Source: Gemmatimonadaceae bacterium (GTDB taxonomy: Bacteria > Gemmatimonadota > Gemmatimonadetes > Gemmatimonadales > Gemmatimonadaceae). From it: a DNA stretch of 9,353 nucleotides. Of this stretch, positions 1-7,172 are shown piece after piece. The translations under genes were made by a program, and so were the position numbers. The stretch is taken from assembly GCA_025936015.1 (NCBI GenBank), contig JAICUE010000076.1, positions 1-9,353 of the forward strand. Reading direction: 5' to 3'. The notes under the pieces are model-generated. The model saw nothing but the letters and a program-made list of their open reading frames with translations. It was not told the DNA's origin and did not search any database. Each line of letters begins with the position of its first letter. Position 1 is the stretch's first letter.

Positions 1-79
1 GGCTTCCGCTGACTGAGAGAGCGACCCGGAACGCCGACATTCCTTCGTGGATGGCGCGCCGCGCTGTCCTGGCTTCCTC

Positions 80-85
80 AGGAGA
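80..85 (+). promoter_or_regulatory. Ribosome binding site deciding the YceI start
   Basis: AGGAGA lies six bases before the ATG at 92. It selects that ATG over the in-frame upstream ATG at 47, which has no such site and would put 15 non-signal residues in front of the signal peptide. Bases 1-79 show no convincing promoter or upstream gene end that I can identify. Confidence 0.8.
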
Positions 86-91
86 AATCCT

Positions 92-685
92 ATGAAACGC
101 TCCAATATCGCCCTCCTCGCCTTCGCCTTCGTCCCCGCCATCGCCGCGTGGAGCGCCGCCGAGTATCTCGCGACCCTCCAACCAGCCAGCCGGCTCTGGG
201 TCACCGGCACCTCGACCGTCCGCGACTTCACCTGCCAGGCGAAGATCGTCGACGCCAGCGCCGAAACCACCAGTCCGCAGACCGCGCGCGACATCATGAG
301 CGGCCAGAAGGCGGTGCTCAGCCTCGACGTTAAGGTTCGCCCCGAAAACATGGACTGCGCGAACAACACGATGAATGAGCACATGAGGAAGGCACTCAAG
401 GCCGACGCGAACCCGGTCATCGAGTTCAAGCTCAACTCCTACGACATGTTCGGCGCGAACGACCGGATGACTGCTCGCCTCAACGGCACGCTCGTCCTCG
501 GCGGTGTCGAGAAGCCGATCTCGATCGACGCTGTCGGCACCTCGACAGCGGACGGCGCGCTGCACGTCACCGGGGTCTACCCGATCACGATGACGGACTA
601 CGGACTCAAGGCGCCATCGCTGATGATGGGCGCGATGAAGGTCAATCCGAACGTCAAGGTCAACTTCGACCTGCTGCTCAAGTAA
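92..685 (+). CDS. YceI-family periplasmic lipocalin-like protein
   Basis: Predicted 197-residue exported protein. Residues 1 to about 22 form a signal peptide (MKR, then a hydrophobic run through ALLAFAFVPAIAAW). The mature part has YceI hallmarks: a first strand with LWVTGTSTVRDFTC (about 35-48), the helix motif MNEHMRKALKAD followed by NPVIEFKL (about 94-114), and a C-terminal block DYGLKAPSLMMGAMKVNP then VKVNFDLLLK (169-197), as in the YceI type common in Bacteroidetes-like proteins. YceI proteins fold as a lipocalin-like beta-barrel that binds long isoprenoid or other lipid-like ligands in the periplasm; the ligand here cannot be read from sequence. Two cysteines (48 and 89) could form a disulfide. 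The gene is followed 31 bp later by a porin-like gene on the same strand, so the two are probably co-transcribed and may serve the same envelope process. The family call is firm; the role is not. Confidence 0.88.
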   Translation: MKRSNIALLAFAFVPAIAAWSAAEYLATLQPASRLWVTGTSTVRDFTCQAKIVDASAETTSPQTARDIMSGQKAVLSLDVKVRPENMDCANNTMNEHMRKALKADANPVIEFKLNSYDMFGANDRMTARLNGTLVLGGVEKPISIDAVGTSTADGALHVTGVYPITMTDYGLKAPSLMMGAMKVNPNVKVNFDLLLK

Positions 686-716
686 CCGATCAACCCCCCA
701 CGTGGAGCAACGTCAT

Positions 717-2180
717 ATGCGAACCATCACTCGTCTCGCCGTCACAACCGCCGCGGTCCTCGGCAGCGTGACACCGGCTATTGCGCAGCAGGCCGACTCG
801 CCGACCGTCAGGCCGACCACCATCGCGATGGCGATCGCTTCCGATTCGAGCAGCCGGACGACCCGGGCTGACTCGGGCGGGAGCAAGGCCGACCCTGCCC
901 CGCCGCCGCCGGCGCAGGTGATGAATCCGGCCGCCGCGTCGCGCGCCGCGACGCTGCAGCCGATCACCATCCAGCACATTCGCGCGCTCGACCAGCGCGG
1001 CATCAACGTCTTCGAGACGCCGAAGTTCGACGGTGTCCCGTACAACGGCTTCGTCCTCAGCTGGGGCGCCGCGTTCACCTCGCAGTTCCAGGGTCTCGAT
1101 CACAGCAACCGCGCCACGCCTAACCTCGTCGGCACGGTCAACCAGAACCAGCTGATCCGCATCGGGCACGGCTTCAACAACGAGAGCGCGAACCTCTACC
1201 TGAATGCGCAGATGGCGAAGGGCATTCGCGTCGCCCTCACCAGCTATCTCTCGTCGCGCCACCACAACGAGACCTGGGTCAAGGACGGCTACCTCCTCGT
1301 CGATGACTCCCCGATCAACTGGCAGCCGCTGATCGACCTGATGCAGATCGTCACCGTGAAGGCGGGTCACTTCGAGATCAACTACGGCGATGCGCACTTC
1401 CGCCGCAGCGACAACGGGAACGCGATGTACAACCCGTTCGTCGGCAACCTGATCATGGACGCCTTCACCACCGAAGTCGGCGGCGAGGTGTACGCGCGGT
1501 TAGGCAGCGTCATGGCGATGGGTGGAGTCACCGGCGGCGAAGTCCGTGGCCAGGTCACCGTTCCGCAGAAGCGCAGCCCGAGCTTCCTCGGCAAGCTCGG
1601 CTACGATCGGCAGGTCTCGAGCGACCTCCGCGTCCGCCTGACCGGCTCGATGTACACGACCTCGCACTCGGCGAACAACACACTTTACAGCGGTGACCGC
1701 GGCGGCTCGCGCTACTTCGACGTCCTCGAGAACACCACGTCGAGCGAAGCAACCAACGCCTGGTCGGGCGAGATCCAGCCGGGCCTCAGCGACAAGATCA
1801 CCGCGACGGTGATCAACCCGTTCGTGAAGTTCCGCGGTCTCGAGTTCTTCGGCAACATCGAGACGGCGAAGGGCCGCAAGATCACCGAGACGGCGGATCG
1901 CACCTGGAACCAGCTGGCCGGCGACCTGGTCTACCGCTTCGGTCCCGCCGAGCAGCTGTATGTCGGCGGCCGCTACAACACGGTGAATGGCAAGCTCGCG
2001 GCGACCGACCCGAAGGAGACGGTCGATCGTGTCCAGGGAAGCGCGGGCTGGTTCATCACCCCCGGCGTCCTGCTCAAGGCGGAATACGTCAACCAGAAGT
2101 ACGACGGCTTCCTCCCGACCGACATCCGCAGCGGCGGCAAGTTCGGCGGCTACATGTTCGAGGGCGTCGTCGCCTTCTGA
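717..2180 (+). CDS. Porin-like outer-membrane beta-barrel protein
   Basis: Predicted 487 residues. The ATG at 717 is preferred over an in-frame GTG at 702, because GGAG (704-707) sits nine bases before the ATG and the signal peptide (MRTITRLAVTTAAVLG, cleavage near AIA-QQ at 23/24) begins there. After the signal comes a disordered Ala/Pro/Ser-rich segment (about 24-80, with a run of prolines at 62-65). The rest, about 112-487, shows alternating hydrophobic and polar residues with many Gly, Tyr and Asn turns, typical of a barrel. It ends in GGYMFEGVVAF, a terminal aromatic residue of the type recognised by the BAM machinery. I do not recognise a specific substrate class; phosphate-selective-type porins are a possible relative. 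It is the last gene before a strong hairpin at 2206-2241 and is likely co-transcribed with the upstream YceI gene. Confident as an outer-membrane protein, unsure of transport role. Confidence 0.8.
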   Translation: MRTITRLAVTTAAVLGSVTPAIAQQADSPTVRPTTIAMAIASDSSSRTTRADSGGSKADPAPPPPAQVMNPAAASRAATLQPITIQHIRALDQRGINVFETPKFDGVPYNGFVLSWGAAFTSQFQGLDHSNRATPNLVGTVNQNQLIRIGHGFNNESANLYLNAQMAKGIRVALTSYLSSRHHNETWVKDGYLLVDDSPINWQPLIDLMQIVTVKAGHFEINYGDAHFRRSDNGNAMYNPFVGNLIMDAFTTEVGGEVYARLGSVMAMGGVTGGEVRGQVTVPQKRSPSFLGKLGYDRQVSSDLRVRLTGSMYTTSHSANNTLYSGDRGGSRYFDVLENTTSSEATNAWSGEIQPGLSDKITATVINPFVKFRGLEFFGNIETAKGRKITETADRTWNQLAGDLVYRFGPAEQLYVGGRYNTVNGKLAATDPKETVDRVQGSAGWFITPGVLLKAEYVNQKYDGFLPTDIRSGGKFGGYMFEGVVAF

Positions 2181-2205
2181 CGATCGCGGCGTAGCTGCCT
2201 GACGG

Positions 2206-2241
2206 CGAAGGGCGCGATGACTCCGGTCATCGCGCCCTTCG
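2206..2241. terminator. Bidirectional hairpin between convergent genes
   Basis: A perfect inverted repeat with 16-bp arms (CGAAGGGCGCGATGAC and its complement) around the tetraloop TCCG. It begins 25 bases after the porin stop and ends 29 bases before the norD stop on the other strand. There is no long T-run on either side, so it is not a textbook intrinsic terminator, but its position and stability make transcription termination or 3'-end protection from both directions the obvious role. Confidence 0.75.
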
Positions 2242-2270
2242 TGTATTCGCCCGGCCCCCGACGCGTTGTC

Positions 2271-4178
2271 TCAACGTCGCAGCAGCCCCTGCACCGCGCG
2301 GAGCAGCACCGCCGGCAGGTGTGCCGTTTCCGCAAGCACACGGTAGCCCTGCTCGCCGAAGATGTGCTCCATGTGTTCGCGCGGCTCTTCCGGATCCACG
2401 GTGATGCAGTACGGCGTCACCCCGGCCGCCCGCGCCTCGGTCACCGCGCGGCGCGAATCCTCGACCGCGTAGTCCTCGTCGATGTAGCCATCGCGATCGT
2501 TAGGCCTTCCGTCCGACAGGATGAGCAGGAGCCGGTGCTGCTCCGCTCGCCCGGCGAACATCGCCGTCGCGTGACGCACCGCTGCGCCAAGCCGCGTCGC
2601 GTTCGCCGGCTCGAGCACCGCGAGCCGTCGTTCCGTCTCGCCACTGGCGCTCTCCGTGAACCGCTTGACCTCGCTCACCCGCACGTCCGCGCGCCCGTCG
2701 CTCGAGAAGGCGACGATCGCATACGGGTCGCCGAGCGCGTCGAACGCCTCCGCTGCCAGCAGCGCAGCAATCCGTTCGACGTCGATCACCCGATGCCCGT
2801 CGCCGATTGGCGCGCGCGTCGACGCGCTGACGTCGATCAGCAGGAGGATCGCGATCGCCTGACGCCTCGCGCGAACCGTCGCGTAGAAGCGATCGTCGGG
2901 GTTCTGGCCGGCGGCGAAGTCGCCGGTCGCGGTGACCCATGCCTCGAGGTCGATTTCGTCGCCGTTAGGCTGGCGGTATAACCGCTGCCGGTGGGCGCGA
3001 AGCTGGGCGAAGCGATCGCGCACCTGCCGCACCAGTACGGCGTGACGCTCACCGAGCAGCGACGGCGCGCTGTCGCTGCGTCCTTCGGGCACCGTGACTC
3101 GCACCACGCTCGGCTCGCGATGATAGCCCTTCACGTACAGGTCCCACTCGCGGTAGCGATATACCTCACCGCGCGGACTCTCGGCGTGGCGGGACGAACC
3201 GCGCATCTCGCGCTCGGACGCATTCGCATCGGGTTCGTCGTCAGGCGACGGCTCGCTGCCGGGCGCACCGTCAGCGGCGGCGGCGGGCGGCGCATCCGCT
3301 GACACATTGTTCGCTGACGGCGTTGTGCCCTGTTGCTCCCGCCCGCTACCACCAGGATTCTCGTGAGCGACGAGCTGATCCGGCGGCCCGACGGACGGGA
3401 GTCGGATACGCGATGGCCGGCTCGCTGACGCCGGCGCGAGCGGCGCCTCGTGCGACGGGTCGCGCAGCTGCTCACGGATCGTCGCCGGGTCGCCGCTGAT
3501 GACCGCCGTCCGCCAGATGCCTAACGGCGCGATGCGTCGATAGCGGCTGGCAATCCGCGCCGGCACGTTGCGCGTGAGCTCGGCCGCCATTCGTCGCGCC
3601 CAGTTGGCCGAGCCTTCCGCGCTCGGCTCGGCGGGCACCGGCGCGTTCGGCGCGTCAGCTGGCGTCGAGAGCGCTGCTTGCGCCAGTCGCTCGACCTCCC
3701 GCTCGAGCGTCGTCGCGCCGGCCAAGCGCGTGCGGGCCTGAAGCGCGACGCTCCGTCCAGCGGCGAGTGTGCGCGCCAACCCGGGCTGGGTCGCGGCGAT
3801 CGCCTTGTCCACGCTCACCGACTCGGCCAGCTCGAACAGGTCGCGCTCGAGATTCGAGCGAAGCTGCAAGGCACTGTCAGCCGACGCTCGCGCGAGCCGT
3901 TCCGCTCGCTGCACCGCGAGACAGCGATACTGCTCGAACGCCGAGACACCACCCGCGGCGGGCACGAGCGTCGACGGTAGCGGGTCCGCAAACTCCTCGA
4001 CGCGGACTGTTCGCCCGTAAATCGCGCGGAGATAATGCTCGAGACGTACCTGCACGGCCGTGAGCTCGACTTGCCCGGGACGAGCCCGGCGACGCATTCG
4101 CTCGCGAAGCGTCGAGATGCGCCGAGCGGTGCGCTGGCGCAACTTCCAGAAGAGTGAACGGTTAGGCGGCCGCCGCAT
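2271..4178 (-). CDS. norD: NorD-like VWA-domain protein
   Basis: Predicted 635 residues, cytoplasmic, no signal peptide. The N-terminal part (1 to about 235) is basic and helical; residues about 240-335 are a disordered Ala/Pro/Ser/Asp-rich linker; the C-terminal part holds the NorD signature YREWDLYVKGY (342-352), a helix RQVRDRFAQLR, RQPNGDEIDLEAWV (402-415), and a von Willebrand A domain. The metal-ion-dependent adhesion site is complete: DVSAS (D449, S451, S453), T528 in NATRLGAAVRHA and D556 in LSDGRPNDRDGY. NorD proteins work with NorQ ATPases in maturing respiratory metalloenzymes, classically nitric oxide reductase. The gene starts nine bases after norQ ends and has no clear Shine-Dalgarno of its own, consistent with coupling to norQ. 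It is the last gene of the copper-type operon. CoxE- or CbbO-type proteins are the alternative names for relatives; the C-terminal motifs fit NorD best. No norB or norC lies in the window, so the client enzyme is unknown. Confidence 0.85.
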   Translation of the reverse strand: MRRPPNRSLFWKLRQRTARRISTLRERMRRRARPGQVELTAVQVRLEHYLRAIYGRTVRVEEFADPLPSTLVPAAGGVSAFEQYRCLAVQRAERLARASADSALQLRSNLERDLFELAESVSVDKAIAATQPGLARTLAAGRSVALQARTRLAGATTLEREVERLAQAALSTPADAPNAPVPAEPSAEGSANWARRMAAELTRNVPARIASRYRRIAPLGIWRTAVISGDPATIREQLRDPSHEAPLAPASASRPSRIRLPSVGPPDQLVAHENPGGSGREQQGTTPSANNVSADAPPAAAADGAPGSEPSPDDEPDANASEREMRGSSRHAESPRGEVYRYREWDLYVKGYHREPSVVRVTVPEGRSDSAPSLLGERHAVLVRQVRDRFAQLRAHRQRLYRQPNGDEIDLEAWVTATGDFAAGQNPDDRFYATVRARRQAIAILLLIDVSASTRAPIGDGHRVIDVERIAALLAAEAFDALGDPYAIVAFSSDGRADVRVSEVKRFTESASGETERRLAVLEPANATRLGAAVRHATAMFAGRAEQHRLLLILSDGRPNDRDGYIDEDYAVEDSRRAVTEARAAGVTPYCITVDPEEPREHMEHIFGEQGYRVLAETAHLPAVLLRAVQGLLRR

Positions 4179-4187
4179 CCGTCGCGG

Positions 4188-4979
4188 TCAGAGCAGCGCC
4201 TGGATCACGTCGTCGATCGCGCCTTGCAGGTCGGGATCGTCGGTCAGCGGTCCGGCAATCGCGACACGGCATGCATCGATCGGCGAAGTGCCGCGGGCGA
4301 TCAGCCGCGCCGCCGACACGAGCAGTCGGGTGCCGGGCCCCTCGACCAACCCCTCGGCGCGCAGGTTCCGGAGCTTCGCGCCGATCTCGACGAGCGATGC
4401 AGCGATCGCGCGATTCACTCCGCCCTCGTGCATCACGATCTCGCGCTCGAGCGCCGGCGGTGGAAAGTCGAAATCGATCGTCACGAACCGCTGACGTGTG
4501 CTTGGCTTCAGGTCCTTCAGCGCACGCGTGTAGCCGGGATTGTACGACGCGACCAGCAGGAACCCCGGCGCCGCTTCGATCAGCTCGCCGGTCTTGTCGA
4601 GCGGGAGGACATGGCGATCGTCGGTGAGCGGATGGATGACGACGATCGTGTCCTGCCGCGCTTCGACGAGCTCGTCGAGATAGCAGATCGCGCCGTTGCG
4701 CACGGCCTGCGTGAGCGGGCCATCGAGCCAGACTGTCTCGGCGCCCTTGATCAGATAGCGGCCGGTGAGATCACTCGCCGACAGATCGTCGTGACAGGCA
4801 ACCGTGACCAGCGGACGACGCAGCCGCCACGCCATGTGCTCGACGAACCTGCTCTTCCCTGCTCCGGTCGGCCCCTTGAGCAGCACGGGCAGACCCTGTG
4901 CGTGACAGTTCGCAAAGATCTCGACCTCGGTTCCCGTCGGCCGATAGAACGGCTCCGGTGAATCGTGCACGACACTCAT
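4188..4979 (-). CDS. norQ: NorQ/CbbQ-type MoxR AAA+ ATPase
   Basis: Predicted 263 residues, the usual length for NorQ/CbbQ proteins. Walker A is GPTGAGKS (36-43), Walker B is AICYLDELVEA (97-107, D102 and E103), and the sensor region is LLVASYNPGY (141-150) followed by LKDLKPSTRQRF (157-165), a pattern characteristic of the NorQ/NirQ/CbbQ branch of the MoxR group. These ATPases act as chaperones or activases with a VWA partner, using ATP to remodel a client metalloenzyme (NO reductase for NorQ, Rubisco for CbbQ). The partner norD follows immediately. The start ATG overlaps the csoR stop codon as ATGA (4976-4979), so translation is probably coupled to the metal-responsive repressor. That placement in a CsoR operon is unusual and suggests that expression follows copper. 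Family certain; client not determined. Confidence 0.9.
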   Translation of the reverse strand: MSVVHDSPEPFYRPTGTEVEIFANCHAQGLPVLLKGPTGAGKSRFVEHMAWRLRRPLVTVACHDDLSASDLTGRYLIKGAETVWLDGPLTQAVRNGAICYLDELVEARQDTIVVIHPLTDDRHVLPLDKTGELIEAAPGFLLVASYNPGYTRALKDLKPSTRQRFVTIDFDFPPPALEREIVMHEGGVNRAIAASLVEIGAKLRNLRAEGLVEGPGTRLLVSAARLIARGTSPIDACRVAIAGPLTDDPDLQGAIDDVIQALL

Positions 4980-5350
4980 CGGTTGTGCTTGTACATCAGC
5001 TCGACCAGCTCGTCGTACATCGCCTCCGCCTCGCCCTCACCGCTCCGAATCGCTGTCGTCGCGCAGTGCTTGAGATGGTTGCGCATCAGCTCGCGGCCGA
5101 CCGATCGCAGCGCTTCCTGTACCGCGGAGATCTGCGTCATGATGTCGGCGCAGTAGCGGTCTTCATCGACCATCTTCTGGATCCCACGCACCTGTCCCTC
5201 GATCCGGCGCAGCCGCTTCACGTTGCGATCCTTCGCGTCGGGATCGACCGCGACTGCCTTTCGCCCATCGTGTTCGCTCTCCTGCACGCCGCAGCCGCAG
5301 CTCGCGCCAGGCGCCAGCGTCAGTGGACGACGCTTCGTCTTCGTTGTCAT
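4976..5350 (-). CDS. csoR: CsoR-type Cu(I)-sensing transcriptional repressor
   Basis: Predicted 124 residues of the metal-sensing repressor (DUF156) family, an all-helical DNA-binding protein. The core begins near RNVKRLRRIEGQVRGIQKMV (42-61). The metal ligands are C67, H92 and C96; the spacings of 25 and 4 match the Cys-His-Cys set of the copper sensor CsoR (C36, H61, C65 in the M. tuberculosis protein). FrmR lacks the last cysteine and RcnR has His there, so copper is the best call; an InrS-like nickel sensor shares the same triad and remains possible. An N-terminal extension carries an extra Cys-Gly-Cys (C18, C20) plus H27. A CAGGAG at 5362-5367 lies 11 bases before the ATG. The start overlaps the stop of an apparent copA remnant (ATGA, 5347-5350) and the stop overlaps norQ (ATGA). 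A palindrome matching CsoR operators lies at the head of the operon, implying autoregulation. Confidence 0.9.
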   Translation of the reverse strand: MTTKTKRRPLTLAPGASCGCGVQESEHDGRKAVAVDPDAKDRNVKRLRRIEGQVRGIQKMVDEDRYCADIMTQISAVQEALRSVGRELMRNHLKHCATTAIRSGEGEAEAMYDELVELMYKHNR

Positions 5351-5421
5351 GATTCGAGTGTCTCCTGAGCGATGTGTGCGCCGCGGAGGCGCAGGCTGTT
5401 CGCGACCACACTCACCGAGCT
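5347..5421 (-). pseudogene. Remnant of a copper P-type ATPase C-terminus
   Basis: Between copZ and csoR one frame reads SSVSVVANSLRLRG and then about ten more residues to a TGA. The segment SSVSVVANSLRLR closely resembles the extreme C-terminus of CopA-type P1B ATPases, which commonly end SSVSVV(T/S)N(S/A)LRLR. The transmembrane and catalytic regions of such an ATPase (DKTGT, CPC) are absent: the frame upstream of the tail reads as Arg-rich non-ATPase sequence and is out of frame with copZ. The TGA overlaps the csoR ATG as ATGA, as expected if a full copA had once been translationally coupled to csoR. I read it as the residue of a large internal deletion. It is too short for a certain homology call, but operon position, overlap and sequence agree. 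Confidence 0.6.
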
Positions 5422-5471
5422 ATGCGGATCCCCGCGACTTCGGCTGGTGATCCGCCGACGCACTTCCCGGC

Positions 5472-5684
5472 TCAATGCGTGGTCGCGACGACCGAGTAGC
5501 CCTCGTCGGCGACCGCCTCGGCGATCCGCTGCTCGGACACCGCCGAGGGATCGTATGAGATCGTCGCGCTTCCGATCCCGATGTTCTCCACGCTGACGCC
5601 GTCGAGCTTCTTCAGCGCCTTGTCCACCGCGCTGACGCAGTGTCCGCAGCTCATTCCGTCGATCTTCATCGTGATGCGATCCAT
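5472..5684 (-). CDS. copZ: CopZ-like heavy-metal-associated (HMA) metallochaperone
   Basis: Predicted 70 residues, a single HMA domain of the usual length. The metal-binding loop is GMSCGHC (10-16, ligands C13 and C16), followed by the helix VSAVDKALKKLDGV and the strands SVENIGIGSATISYDP, and ends in DEGYSVVATTH. Such proteins carry Cu(I) in the cytosol and pass it to a P-type ATPase or to a CsoR repressor. A strong GGAAGGAG (5691-5698) lies six bases before the ATG at 5684. It is the first gene after the CsoR-type promoter/operator, with an expected leader of roughly 30 bases. The next downstream item is the apparent CopA tail, so its original partner may be lost here. It could instead derive from the N-terminal HMA domain of a longer CopA, but the own ribosome site and clean stop favour an independent chaperone. 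Confidence 0.9.
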   Translation of the reverse strand: MDRITMKIDGMSCGHCVSAVDKALKKLDGVSVENIGIGSATISYDPSAVSEQRIAEAVADEGYSVVATTH

Positions 5685-5690
5685 GACTCG

Positions 5691-5698
5691 CTCCTTCC
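5691..5698 (-). promoter_or_regulatory. Ribosome binding site of copZ
   Basis: On the minus strand GGAAGGAG sits six bases before the ATG at 5684. It is the strongest Shine-Dalgarno match in the minus-strand genes of this window, contrasting with norD, the Met-rich barrel gene and the oxidoreductase gene, which show no obvious one. Confidence 0.75.
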
Positions 5699-5723
5699 GG
5701 ATGATTGTTCTCTGTCTGGACCG

Positions 5724-5752
5724 AAGATATATACCCCATAGGGGTATGTCAA
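5724..5752 (-). promoter_or_regulatory. Sigma70-like promoter of the copZ-csoR-norQD operon
   Basis: Read on the minus strand, a perfect TTGACA (5747-5752) is followed after exactly 17 bases by TATCTT (5724-5729), a four-of-six match to the -10 consensus. Transcription would start near 5716, about 30 bases before the copZ ATG. The -35 box begins only about ten bases beyond the stop codon of the upstream barrel gene, so the promoter fills the whole intergenic space. The spacer is occupied by a CsoR-type operator. Confidence 0.82.
5731..5747. promoter_or_regulatory. CsoR operator palindrome
   Basis: ATACCCCATAGGGGTAT is a perfect inverted repeat with 7-base arms and a 3-base centre. It matches the G-tract/AT-centre palindrome (TACCCC...GGGGTA) known for CsoR-family repressors. 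It lies between the -35 and -10 boxes, where bound apo-CsoR would block RNA polymerase and copper binding would release it. The csoR gene two positions downstream supplies the cognate repressor. Confidence 0.88.
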
Positions 5753-5762
5753 CAGGTCGGCC

Positions 5763-7172
5763 TCAATGCTGTGCGTGAGCTGGCATTCCCTTCATGTCTT
5801 CCATCTGCGCACGGCGGGGTCGCAGCCGAAGGAACAGCATCCCACCGAATGGCGTGCGCGATCCGTACACATCCTCGAGTGCGGTGGGAACGACGTTCAA
5901 CGCTCCCTCCGCGCCGAGCCCGATCGTCGCCCACTTCCAGTGGCCGACTTCACGGATGTAACCGAGCGCGAGGGACTCGACGTCGAACACTCGGTCGCGG
6001 CCGAACGCTGCGACACCGGTCGGAAGCTCCGCCTGAGTGTCGAGCACGAGCTCCTCGCCGCTCTTCTGCACGTACTCGACTCGGCCGAAGACGGTGTTTC
6101 GCGAGTCGAGCACAGCTTCGCTTTCGACGAGCGCACCATGCGTCGTGCGCGTCTGGCCAGCGTGCGAGTTCGCGCCCCAGATGAGCGCAGTGGACCATTG
6201 CCCGTCGGTCCCGACTCGCGTCCCGTGCAGTATCGACGCCGTCGCGCGGTGCATCGACTCTTCGGGGTGGAGTCCCTCGGGTGAATGGAGGTAGCCGAAG
6301 CCCGCCGACAGGCTCCAGTGCGCCGACGGGTTCGCCGTTAGGCGTCCGGAGTACGAATCGAGTCTGATCGGATCGATGTTCCAACGCCGCTCGTCCGGCT
6401 CGCGCCCGTTGAAGACCGAGCCTTCGAGCTTCGCCCACCGCGTGAACAACCCGCCCGTCAGCACTCCAAAGCTGATGTGCGTCGCGTCCTGCCAGTGGTG
6501 AGTGATGTTCGCGGTCGGGATGTCCATCGCCGACGGCCGGTGCATGAACGCGACCGGCCCGAGTGCCGGCTCGCCCGACGGCGCCGCATAGAGCGACCAC
6601 GCGATGTCAGGACTGAACGCGCGCTCGTAGATCGCGCCGAGCTCCATCAGGAAGTCGTGCGGATGCTGGCGGTCGTGGAGTGGCGCACCGCCGTACGACT
6701 CGCCGGACTGCAGGAGGAGCGGGTAGCCTCGCCCGCCGACAGTCAGCGGGTCGAGGCTCAGCATCGTCCGGGCCTGGAAGATTCCGCCGGCCACCTTGTG
6801 CGTGGCCATCAGCATTGCCCAGTTGAGCGAGCCGAACTGCGTATCGCCGCGCGGGCCGCCCTGTGCATCGTACTGCCCAAAGATGAAACCGTGCATCATC
6901 ACGTCCCATTCCCCCGCAGCCACGTGTCGCGACGGCAGGCGGACCGCGTCCGGAATCCAGGTGGTGCCCGATGCCATCCGGTCCATCGGAATGCCTAACG
7001 CACCCGACATCATCGGCATGGCCATCGCCGACATGGTATCGGGCTTCGGCATGTCATGCATTCCGGGCATCCCGGGCATGGGATCCTGCGCGGAAAGGAG
7101 TGGCGCCGATGCCACGAGAACGGTGAACATCGCCGCGCCGACGACGAGGCGGCGGGACTGCATCGCAGACAT
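5763..7172 (-). CDS. Met-rich, probably copper-related outer-membrane protein
   Basis: Predicted 469 residues from the ATG at 7172; ATG 7163 is also possible and the frame stays open to 7304. I chose 7172 because the signal peptide (QSRRLVVGAAMFTVLVASAPLLSA, cleavage near residue 28) starts just after it; neither start has a clear ribosome site. Just past the signal there are 11 methionines between residues 32 and 66, including PMPGMPGMHDMP and MSAMAMPMM; Met motifs of this type bind Cu(I) in periplasmic copper proteins such as CopB/PcoB. The remainder alternates polar and hydrophobic residues with many aromatics and Gly, as in a beta-barrel, and the last strand FGGMLFLRLRP is followed by a second Met/His-rich tail, QMEDMKGMPAHAQH. 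It has no recognisable CopB barrel sequence that I can confirm. It lies directly upstream of the CsoR-controlled promoter on the same strand, which supports a copper role. Barrel and copper function are inferred. Confidence 0.7.
   Translation of the reverse strand: MSAMQSRRLVVGAAMFTVLVASAPLLSAQDPMPGMPGMHDMPKPDTMSAMAMPMMSGALGIPMDRMASGTTWIPDAVRLPSRHVAAGEWDVMMHGFIFGQYDAQGGPRGDTQFGSLNWAMLMATHKVAGGIFQARTMLSLDPLTVGGRGYPLLLQSGESYGGAPLHDRQHPHDFLMELGAIYERAFSPDIAWSLYAAPSGEPALGPVAFMHRPSAMDIPTANITHHWQDATHISFGVLTGGLFTRWAKLEGSVFNGREPDERRWNIDPIRLDSYSGRLTANPSAHWSLSAGFGYLHSPEGLHPEESMHRATASILHGTRVGTDGQWSTALIWGANSHAGQTRTTHGALVESEAVLDSRNTVFGRVEYVQKSGEELVLDTQAELPTGVAAFGRDRVFDVESLALGYIREVGHWKWATIGLGAEGALNVVPTALEDVYGSRTPFGGMLFLRLRPRRAQMEDMKGMPAHAQH

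Noticed and set aside
690..1397. Long open frame of 235 residues opposite the porin gene
   Set aside because: It is Arg/Val-rich with no recognisable motif and lies wholly antisense to a well-supported exported protein; such frames are common in GC-rich DNA.
2217..2981. Open frame of 254 residues on the plus strand opposite norD
   Set aside because: Starts inside the terminator hairpin, is Arg/His-rich and antisense to the VWA domain whose MIDAS residues are intact.
4224..4961. Open frame of 245 residues on the plus strand opposite norQ
   Set aside because: Shadow of the AAA+ gene; composition is Arg/Asp-rich with no family signal.
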